Part shown: positions 56,491-64,000 of the stretch, one piece after another
Numbering within the stretch: the stretch's first letter is position 1
Layout of the letters: every line of letters starts with the position of its first letter
Assembly (NCBI RefSeq): GCF_014489575.1
Contig: NZ_CP060789.1
Span: 1,488,001 to 1,552,000, forward strand
From: Tessaracoccus defluvii
GTDB lineage: Bacteria > Actinomycetota > Actinomycetes > Propionibacteriales > Propionibacteriaceae
DNA: 64,000 nucleotides
Direction of reading: 5' to 3'
Made by a program: the position numbers and the translations under genes
Notes under the pieces: generated by a model
Database searches by the model: none
The model's input: only the letters and a program-made list of their open reading frames with translations
What the model was told of the DNA's origin: nothing

Positions 56491-57200
56491 GCCGGGATCA
56501 CCCGGAACAGGACCGCCAGCGGCATGATCATGAAGCCGACGTAGAGGATGGCCGCCACGGCGTAGGCGAGGATGTTGAGCCACTTGCGCGCGTTGGCGGA
56601 GGTGTTGGCGCCGAGCGTCGTGAAGGCGCTCCAGAAGCCGTGCCGCACATGCATGCAGACGAGCACCATGCAGATCGCGTACAGGGCCACCATCCACCAC
56701 TGCTGGAAGCCGGCCACGACCATGGTGTGCGGCTCATCGCCGCTGCCGCCCATGGACCCGGGCACGATGGTGAACTGGATCAGGTGGAAGATCAGGAACG
56801 CGAGCACGATCACGCCGCCCCACCGCATGGTGCGGGCAGAGTAGGTCTGCGCCTGCTTCTTGATGTTGACGTACTTGTCGCCACGGTTGGCGCGCGTCTC
56901 CATCGTGAGGACGTAGGCCGACCAGATGTGCGCCGCGACAGCGATCACCATCACGAACCGGAACACCCAGATGAAGGTGCCCGCCGGCATGATCGGGTAC
57001 AGAATGCCACCGTCTTCGGTGGCCCCCTTCAGCCAGTGCGCGTAGTGATCGAACGCCTCGGTGCCGACAAACATCTTGAGGTTGCCGTACATGTGGAAGA
57101 GCAGGAAGGCGATCATGATGAGGCCGGAGACGGCCATCACGGCCTTCTTCACGACGGTCGATCGCACCGCTCGTTGATGGATGGTGAGAGTTGTTGCCAC
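56487..57200 (-). CDS. sdhC: Succinate dehydrogenase cytochrome b subunit (B type)
   Basis: A single membrane anchor that binds two haem b groups and menaquinone. Five hydrophobic helices and the conserved histidines ([41 protein letters not shown]) fit the one-subunit B-type anchor. GTG at 57200 ([15 protein letters not shown]) gives 237 residues and the usual N-terminus; GTG at 57209 is an alternative. No sdhD is needed in this type, and none is seen. Confidence 0.93.
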   Translation of the reverse strand: MATTLTIHQRAVRSTVVKKAVMAVSGLIMIAFLLFHMYGNLKMFVGTEAFDHYAHWLKGATEDGGILYPIMPAGTFIWVFRFVMVIAVAAHIWSAYVLTMETRANRGDKYVNIKKQAQTYSARTMRWGGVIVLAFLIFHLIQFTIVPGSMGGSGDEPHTMVVAGFQQWWMVALYAICMVLVCMHVRHGFWSAFTTLGANTSANARKWLNILAYAVAAILYVGFMIMPLAVLFRVIPA

Positions 57201-57209
57201 GAACGTCAC

Positions 57210-57346
57210 TCTAGCTACCAAGGGCGCGTAGGGGGACCTTGGGGCCAACTAAACGCAAGGGTTCTCGAGGATCTATTTACGCGCAAAGCACGTTGTTGAA
57301 TTGATTTCGATCCGTGAGGCACGGCCACGGGAGGCAACCGGCGTCG
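57210..57346 (-). promoter_or_regulatory. sdh operon upstream region with rRNA-leader-like element
   Basis: The gap between trmD and sdhC carries, on the minus strand, CAATTCAACAACGTGCTTTG (about 57285-57304) and TCCTCGAGAACCC (about 57254-57266), close to parts of the rRNA leader CTTGAGAACTCAACAGCGTG. TAGAGT at 57207-57212 could be a -10 box very near the start codon. No terminator is seen after trmD. Confidence 0.4.
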
Positions 57347-58045
57347 TCACTCCCCCAGGAGATCAGGCCGGCGGGCGCGGGTCCGCGCCGTGGCCTGCTC
57401 CTGACGCCAGCGCGCGATCACGGCGTGGTTGCCGCTGAGCAGCACCTCCGGCACCTCACGACCACGCCAGATGGGCGGCTTGGTGTAGTTCGGGTACTCC
57501 AGCAGTTGCTCGTTGCCCTCGGAGTGCGACTCCTCCAGCAGCGAGTCGGGGTTGCCGATGACCCCGGGCAGGAGGCGCACGACCGCCTCGGTGATGGCCA
57601 GGACGGCGACCTCGCCGCCGTTGAGGACGTAGTCACCCAGACTGACCTCGATCACTTCGTAGGTGTCGGTCGCGTAGTCGATGACCCGCTGGTCGATGCC
57701 CTCGTAGCGGCCGCAGGCGAACACGAGCCGGGGCCGGGTGGCCAGCTCGTAGGCGAGCGCCTGCGTGAACGGTTGCCCCGCCGGGGTGGGCACCACGATC
57801 GTCATGGGCAGGTCGGAGGCCTGCTCGAGGGCGTCGAGCGCCTCCCCCCACGGTTCGGGCTTCATCACCATGCCTGCGCCGCCGCCGTACGGCGTGTCGT
57901 CAGTGGTGTGATGGCGGTCGTGGGTCCAGCTCCGCAGGTCGTGGACCGCCAGGTCCACGCGGCCCGACGCGATCGCCTTGCCGACCAGGCTCAGGTGTAG
58001 CGGCGCGAAGTAGTCGGGGAAGATCGAGACGACGTCGAGCCTCAT
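57347..58045 (-). CDS. trmD: tRNA (guanine-N1)-methyltransferase
   Basis: Methylates G37 next to the anticodon using S-adenosylmethionine. The trefoil-knot blocks are [35 protein letters not shown], and [19 protein letters not shown]. The protein is 232 residues. ATG at 58045 overlaps the rimM stop (ATGA). The rpsP-KH-rimM-trmD order is the standard one. Confidence 0.97.
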   Translation of the reverse strand: MRLDVVSIFPDYFAPLHLSLVGKAIASGRVDLAVHDLRSWTHDRHHTTDDTPYGGGAGMVMKPEPWGEALDALEQASDLPMTIVVPTPAGQPFTQALAYELATRPRLVFACGRYEGIDQRVIDYATDTYEVIEVSLGDYVLNGGEVAVLAITEAVVRLLPGVIGNPDSLLEESHSEGNEQLLEYPNYTKPPIWRGREVPEVLLSGNHAVIARWRQEQATARTRARRPDLLGE

Positions 58046-58563
58046 GCCTCGTCCTCCAGCAGCCCGACGACGTCGGCGAGTCGGACATGGCCGGCCTCGA
58101 GGTCGACGACGGGCACCAGCGCACTGACGAACGGCACGAGCCGTTCCTCCCCGTCGACATCGATCTGCAGGACATCCTGGGCCGGCAGGTGGAGCACCTC
58201 GGTGACAGCGCCGACGCGATCACCCCGGTGGTCGAGGACGGCCAGGCCGACGAGCTGTCGGTCGAAGTATTCGTCGGGCTCACTAGGTCGTTCGGCAGCG
58301 GGCACACGCACATGCAGCAGCGTGCCCGTCAGGGCCTCGACGGCCGTGCGGTCCGGGTAGCCGACGAAGCTGACGACCAGCCGGCCCTTGTTCCAGCGGA
58401 CAGAGGCCAGCTCGATCTCCCTGCCGGTGGCGCCGAGCAACAGACGTCCGCCCCGGACGAAGCGGCGGCCGGGCTCGTCGGTCCGGACATCGATCCACAC
58501 GTCGCCGTTGATGCCGTGCGCGCGGCCGATCTTGCCGACGGTCACCTCAATCTTGTCGTCCAC
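58042..58563 (-). CDS. rimM: 16S rRNA processing protein RimM
   Basis: Assists maturation of the 30S head. The N-terminal RimM domain has [25 protein letters not shown]; the C-terminal PRC-barrel holds [21 protein letters not shown] and [19 protein letters not shown]. The protein is 173 residues. ATG at 58563. A short hairpin, GCGCCGGTTGAGG with CCTCAACCGGCGC, lies at about 58588-58631 between it and the KH gene. Confidence 0.95.
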   Translation of the reverse strand: MDDKIEVTVGKIGRAHGINGDVWIDVRTDEPGRRFVRGGRLLLGATGREIELASVRWNKGRLVVSFVGYPDRTAVEALTGTLLHVRVPAAERPSEPDEYFDRQLVGLAVLDHRGDRVGAVTEVLHLPAQDVLQIDVDGEERLVPFVSALVPVVDLEAGHVRLADVVGLLEDEA

Positions 58564-58587
58564 TGGACTCCTTCAGGAAAAGAAAGC

Positions 58588-58632
58588 GCCGGTTGAGGCG
58601 CCCACTCGGGGGCGGTCCTCAACCGGCGCTCT
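58588..58632 (-). terminator. Hairpin between the KH gene and rimM
   Basis: GCGCCGGTTGAGG (58588-58600) and CCTCAACCGGCGC (58618-58630) pair perfectly over 13 bp. On the minus strand the stem is followed by TTTCTTTTCC, so it resembles an intrinsic terminator inside the ribosomal-protein operon and may lower rimM-trmD expression. Confidence 0.7.
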
Positions 58633-58640
58633 CGTGTTGC

Positions 58641-58895
58641 TCAGTTGCGACGCGGGCGGTCGACGTCGACGAAATCGACGCGGACGCTCTCGTTGCCGGC
58701 GAGCGCACCGACGACGGTGCGCAGCGCCTGGGCGGTGCGGCCCTGACGGCCGATCACCTTGCCGACGTCATCGGGGTGCACGCGCACCTCGAGGAGCCGG
58801 CCACGGCGCAGGTCCTTGTCCCTCACGGTCACGTCGTCGGGGTTCGAAACGATCCCGGCGACTAGGTGCTCGAGGGCCTCGGCCAGCATGCTCAC
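58641..58895 (-). CDS. KH-domain RNA-binding protein (YlqC/KhpA type)
   Basis: A small RNA-binding protein of 84 residues with the KH GxxG loop in [20 protein letters not shown]. It follows rpsP, and the GTG at 58895 overlaps the rpsP stop (GTGA); ATG at 58889 is an in-frame alternative. Homologues pair with KhpB-type proteins to control cell length and division in firmicutes; no such role is shown here. Confidence 0.93.
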   Translation of the reverse strand: MSMLAEALEHLVAGIVSNPDDVTVRDKDLRRGRLLEVRVHPDDVGKVIGRQGRTAQALRTVVGALAGNESVRVDFVDVDRPRRN

Positions 58896-59353
58896 TCGCT
58901 CTCGGCGGGAGCCTCGGCCTCGTCGGCAGCGGCCTCAGCGGCGGGGGCGGCGTCGGCCGGCTTGGCCTCCTCAGCCTTCTTCTTGGCCTTCGAGATCGCG
59001 GGGGCGACGGCGGTCGCGTCCTCGGCGAGAGCCTTGGCGAACTCGGCGTCACGGTCGCGACGCTCGGGCTGCGGGTCGATGCCCGACGGCGTCTTGTCGC
59101 CGGTGAACTGCTGCCAGTCGCCGGAGCGCTTGAAGATCGCGACGACAGCCTCGGTGGGCTGGGCGCCGACGGACAGCCAGTACTGGGCCCGCTCGGAGTT
59201 GACGCGGATCACGCTGGGATCGTTCTTCGGGTGGTACAGGCCGATCTCCTCGATGGCCTGACCGTCGCGCTTGGAGCGCGAGTCGATGACGATGATGCGG
59301 TAGTGGGGCGAGCGAATCTTGCCGAGACGCTTCAGGCGGATCTTGGTTGCCAC
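58892..59353 (-). CDS. rpsP: 30S ribosomal protein S16 with Ala/Glu-rich tail
   Basis: A small-subunit assembly protein. The core is [39 protein letters not shown] and [12 protein letters not shown]. After about residue 85 there is an extension of roughly 65 residues rich in Ala, Lys and Glu, ending EAPAESE; such tails are common in actinobacteria. GTG at 59353 (MATKIRLK) is the conserved start although AGGAG lies 11 bases upstream; the frame stays open further but lacks signals. Confidence 0.95.
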   Translation of the reverse strand: MATKIRLKRLGKIRSPHYRIIVIDSRSKRDGQAIEEIGLYHPKNDPSVIRVNSERAQYWLSVGAQPTEAVVAIFKRSGDWQQFTGDKTPSGIDPQPERRDRDAEFAKALAEDATAVAPAISKAKKKAEEAKPADAAPAAEAAADEAEAPAESE

Positions 59354-59562
59354 GTGGGTGGATTCTCCTGTGTCAAGGTGTCTGCGAGGCAGACGGGTTC
59401 GGCGGACGCACCTCGCGTGTGGGGCACGGTCGGCGCAAACCAGGGGCTCCCTCGCCCGCGTGAGAGGGCACGGACGAAGAAGATGCATCGGTCATTGTGC
59501 CAGATTCTGGCCCGTCCCCCAAACGTCCACCGCCGAGGCGGTCCCCGGTAGCCTTGTGGCCG

Positions 59563-59907
59563 ATGGACATCACGGACGACGCCTTCGAGGCCCTGGTCGA
59601 GGAGGCCCTCGGAGAGCTGCCGGAACAGCTGATCGAGGGCCTCGACAACGTCATCTTCGTCGTCGAGGACGAGCCGGAGGACGGATCCGACACGCTGGGC
59701 TACTACGACGGGACTGCACTCACCGAGCGAGACTCGTACGGCTACGGCCAGTTACCGGACCGGATCGTCCTGTTCTCGGGTCCGCTCAGCCGGATGTGCG
59801 GGTCGGAGGACGAGCTGTACAACGAGATCTGGATCACGCTGGTACACGAACTGGGTCACTACCACGGGATCGAAGAGGACGAACTGCACGCACTTGGCTG
59901 GGGATAG
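59563..59907 (+). CDS. Zincin-like metallopeptidase family protein
   Basis: A compact 114-residue protein with the zinc motif HELGHYHGIEEDELHALGW, in which the two histidines and a downstream acid residue form the site of the Zincin_1 family. The N-terminus MDITDDAFEALVEEALGELP is typical too. The substrate is unknown. ATG at 59563 without an obvious ribosome binding site. It stands alone on the plus strand between minus-strand operons. Confidence 0.9.
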   Translation: MDITDDAFEALVEEALGELPEQLIEGLDNVIFVVEDEPEDGSDTLGYYDGTALTERDSYGYGQLPDRIVLFSGPLSRMCGSEDELYNEIWITLVHELGHYHGIEEDELHALGWG

Positions 59908-59943
59908 AGCCTCCGCTGCCGAGCACGGCTCTGGCCGGAGCCG

Positions 59944-60027
59944 TCAGCCGCAGACCGACGACAGGTCGCCCGCGAACGCGAGCGGCTGCGAGCCGGAGCA
60001 GATCGCGCTGCTGAGCACCGGTGTCAT
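59944..60027 (-). CDS. Possible 27-residue coupled ORF after the S49 peptidase gene
   Basis: ATG at 60025-60027 overlaps the peptidase stop (ATGA), and the frame ends with TGA at 59944. The product would be MTPVLSSAICSGSQPL followed by AFAGDLSSVCG, with two cysteines. Third codon positions are almost all G or C, like real genes here, but in such DNA that is weak evidence. No family is known. It may be only a chance frame. Confidence 0.3.
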   Translation of the reverse strand: MTPVLSSAICSGSQPLAFAGDLSSVCG

Positions 60028-61166
60028 CCCGGGCCCTGATCGACCGGCGGCGCGTAGCCCGGCACCCGGTCGGCGCTGATCCCCAGCAGCGACTCCCATC
60101 CTGTCGGGACGGAGAGCATCTCGACCCGCGTGTCGGCCGGATCAAGCCCGGCCGCCTCGGCGGCGTGCCGGAAGAACTCGTCCCGGCCCAGCACCTCGTC
60201 GATGAGCCCGTTCGCCTTCGCTGTGTCTGGGTCGAACATGAAGGCGCCGAACTCGTCGATGATCGTCTGGCTCGGGATGTCCCTGTGCGTCGAGACGTGG
60301 TCGACGAACTTCGCGTACTCCACGTCGATGCCGGCCTGGTAGTGGGCCCGCTCCGCTTCTGTGATCGCCCGGAATGGGTTGCCGAAGTCCTTACCTGTGC
60401 CCGCCGTCAGGTACTCCGAGGTGACGCCACCGGTGGTGGTCACACCCGACTCGAGGAGGTTGCCGGTGAGGCCCGTGGCGTCCTTGTAGTGGTAGAAGGG
60501 GCCCATGATGACGCCGATCGAGCCGATGAGGGTGCCGTGGTCGGAGACGATCTCATCCGCCGGCGCGGTGGCGTACACGCCGCCGGAGGCCGACATGGAA
60601 CTCACGTGGACGAGGACCTTCTGCTCCGTGCGCTCCTGGTAGCGCTCGATCGCGTCGGCGATCGCCTTGGAGCCGCTGATGCTGCCGCCAGGCGTGTTGA
60701 CGAGCAGCACCACGCCGGAGGAATCGTCGACGGTGAGCGCGTCCAGCTGGTCGGCGATCTCGTAGCCGTAGGTGCCGCCGCTGAGGAGGCCGCCGTCGCT
60801 GCCGTCAGCCATGATGGCGCCCTGGATGGGGATGGCCCGTAGCGTCTTCGCGCCCGCACCCCAGACGGTCGTCAGGTTGGCGGCGGTGCCGGTGGACCCG
60901 CCCGCGGCGGCGGCGACGCCGAGCCCGACGACCACCAGTGTGGCCACCAGCCCGCCGACGATCGCGGTCGCCCCGAGCCCCAGTCCGAAACCCGAGCCGA
61001 GCCCCAGGCCGCGGAGGAACGAGCCCTTCCGCGGCTTCTCCGGCTGTGAGGGGACGATCGGCGCCACGCGCGGGGCGGGGGGCAGTGCCACCGCTCCAGG
61101 GTCGACGGCACGCTCGTCGGCCCGCGGCGGCGGGAAAGCCCTCGGGTCGTCCTGAGGCGTCGGCAC
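60024..61166 (-). CDS. sppA: S49-family signal peptide peptidase (SppA-like)
   Basis: A membrane-bound serine peptidase that digests cleaved signal peptides. The protein of 380 residues has a Pro-rich cytoplasmic N-terminus, one Gly-rich membrane segment (about 58-90), and the S49 domain with LLVNTPGGSISGSKAIADAI. The nucleophile serine is in VSSMSASGGVYATAP, and GTLIGSIGVIMG follows. It is the short single-domain type. GTG at 61166. Confidence 0.9.
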   Translation of the reverse strand: MPTPQDDPRAFPPPRADERAVDPGAVALPPAPRVAPIVPSQPEKPRKGSFLRGLGLGSGFGLGLGATAIVGGLVATLVVVGLGVAAAAGGSTGTAANLTTVWGAGAKTLRAIPIQGAIMADGSDGGLLSGGTYGYEIADQLDALTVDDSSGVVLLVNTPGGSISGSKAIADAIERYQERTEQKVLVHVSSMSASGGVYATAPADEIVSDHGTLIGSIGVIMGPFYHYKDATGLTGNLLESGVTTTGGVTSEYLTAGTGKDFGNPFRAITEAERAHYQAGIDVEYAKFVDHVSTHRDIPSQTIIDEFGAFMFDPDTAKANGLIDEVLGRDEFFRHAAEAAGLDPADTRVEMLSVPTGWESLLGISADRVPGYAPPVDQGPG

Positions 61167-61292
61167 GTTCGGGTCTGGTCGCTCACTGCTGCTCCTTGGT
61201 TACTGCGTGGCAGTCAGCCTAGTGACGAGCAGGCTCTCAGGCGGGCGGTCCGTGGTCCTTGATCGCCAGCCGAGGGTCTGAGACGAGCCTGG

Positions 61293-62374
61293 TCAGCGTA
61301 CAACCGGGGTGCCGCGCAGCAGCATGGTGCTGGGGCGAACAGCGCCGACAGATCCTCGCGCGGGTCACCGTCGAGGACGAGCAGATCGGCGCTCTCCCCC
61401 ACCTCGAGGTTCGCGGCGCCCAGCCAGGGCCGCGCGCGCCAACTGGCGGCGCCCAGCGCGTAGGTGGCGCCGGCCAGGTCGGCGATCTCCTCGATCTCCT
61501 CGCCGATGCCACCGTGCGGAACGACGGTGCCGGCGTCGGTGCCCGTATAGACGCCCACGCCCGCCTCGATGGCCTTCCCGATGGTCTGCTTGCGGCGGGC
61601 GTACAGGTCGGTCATGTGGGCGAAGTAGACGGGGTACTTCTCCCGGGCAGGGGCCGCGTACATGGGGAACCTGGCCAGGTTGATCATGGTGGGTACCAGC
61701 GCGGTGCCGCGGGCGGCCATGTCGGCGATGACGTCGTCGGTCAGACCGGTGCCGTGCTCGATGCAGTCGATGCCCGCGGCGACGAGCTCCGCGGCGGCCT
61801 GCTCGCCGAAGCAGTGGGCGGTGACGCGGGCCCCCTCCTCATGCGCGGCGGCGATCGCCTGCGCCGCAACATCGGCGGGCCACAGCGGCGCGAGGTCGCC
61901 GACATCGCGGTTGATCCAGTCGCCGACGAGCTTGACCCAGCCGTCGCCGGCGCGGGCCTCGTGCCTGACCTGCTCGACCAGATGCTCGGGTTCGACCTCG
62001 GCCCCGAGGTTGCGCAGATACCGCTTAGGGCGGGCGATGTGACGGCCGGCGCGGATGACCCGCGGCAGGCTCGGGTCATCGTCGATCCAGCGGGTGTCGG
62101 ACGGCGAGCCGGCGTCACGGATCAGCATGACCCCGGCGGCCAGGTCGGCGGTGGCCTGTGCACGCGCCGTCTCCGGGCTGACGGCGCCGTCGGGCCCGAG
62201 CCCGACGTGGCAGTGGGCATCGACGAGGCCGGGCAGCACCCAGCACCTGTCCGACAGCGTCGTCGCCCCGGCGACCGGGCCGTCGACGATGACGCCGTCG
62301 GCGATCCAGAGGTCGCGCGGACCGTCGTCGTCGGGGAGCACGGTCGCACGACGCAGGTGCCAGGCTCCAGCCAT
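61293..62374 (-). CDS. Amidohydrolase family protein (frameshifted near the end)
   Basis: A metal-dependent hydrolase of the imidazolonepropionase/prolidase-like type. The metal motif is VDAHCHVGLG, other ligands lie in ARVTAHCFGEQ and IDCIEHGTGL, and the catalytic aspartate in TGTDAGTVVPHG. The C-terminus returns to the small beta domain (SADLLVLDGDPREDLSALF). One base added at 61332-61335 gives APSTMLLRGTPVVR and a stop at 61293, for 360 residues. ATG at 62374, 9 bases after ffh. Substrate unknown. Confidence 0.87.
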
Positions 62375-62383
62375 GTCTCGCTC

Positions 62384-63931
<1,548 letters not shown>

Positions 63932-64000
63932 TGTGTCAACCCTTCGATGATTACAAGCGGTCCCCAGGATACCGGGCCGTTCCCTTCCGCCACGAGTCCG
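63932..64000. other. Window end, no gene supported
   Basis: Sixty-nine bases upstream of ffh. I see neither a convincing promoter nor the end of another gene; the sequence is too short to judge. Confidence 0.5.

Overview
The window is high-G+C actinobacterial DNA, most likely from the family Propionibacteriaceae (Tessaracoccus/Propionibacterium relatives). The pointers are the 16S rRNA with GGCTTAGATACCC in place of the usual GGATTAGATACCC, a very large protein resembling the PPi-dependent PEP carboxykinase of propionibacteria, a B-type sdhCAB operon, mycothiol genes (mshC and three neighbours), and the actinobacterial gene order infC-rpmI-rplT-rlm-pheST ... argCJBDRH-tyrS. The genus call is inference.

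Layout. 1-520: a 202-bp tandem repeat that may continue beyond the left edge. 543-6370: a complete rRNA operon on the minus strand (16S, 23S, 5S) with a perfect terminator, a 23S processing stalk and four tandem promoters. 6579-15216: a CapA-like lipoprotein, then tyrS, argH, argR, argD, argB, argJ and argC on the minus strand with GTGA/ATGA overlaps; argF and argG are missing from the cluster. 15299-24225: accessory genes, including a membrane protein, a stand-alone eutABC set (B12-dependent ethanolamine ammonia-lyase plus reactivase), a double GNAT protein, a cysteine hydrolase, a PfkB sugar kinase and a rhomboid homologue without its catalytic serine. 24293-30300: pheT, pheS, an rRNA methyltransferase, rplT, rpmI and infC with an attenuator-like leader. 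30301-38210: an SseB-like protein, hisG/hisE, mshC with three mycothiol-associated partners, uppP and an aldo/keto reductase. 38222-43921: DUF3224, rhaM, tRNA-Leu(GAG), a compositionally different segment with a candidate structured RNA, and an ABC exporter of three genes. 44029-47387: the PPi-PEPCK-like gene. 47371-53030: HAD phosphatase, dprA, comM, yraN, DUF2469, rnhB, lepB. 53168-63931: rplS, sdhCAB, trmD, rimM, KH protein, rpsP, a zincin, an S49 peptidase, an amidohydrolase and ffh.

How the genes fit together. The arg genes turn glutamate into ornithine and also supply the last step to arginine; argR sits inside the cluster. The PPi-PEPCK-like enzyme and the Sdh/fumarate reductase fit the C4 branch of propionic fermentation. 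EutBC needs adenosylcobalamin, a cofactor propionibacteria make. The trmD/rimM/rpsP/ffh and pheST/infC groups are translation and secretion housekeeping genes.

Assembly quality. Fourteen genes are interrupted by single-base losses, sixteen sites in all and nearly every one in a G or C run of four or five. Restoring one base each time recovers the family sequence and makes the gene length divisible by three. I read these as consensus errors, not pseudogenes, and annotate the genes across the breaks.
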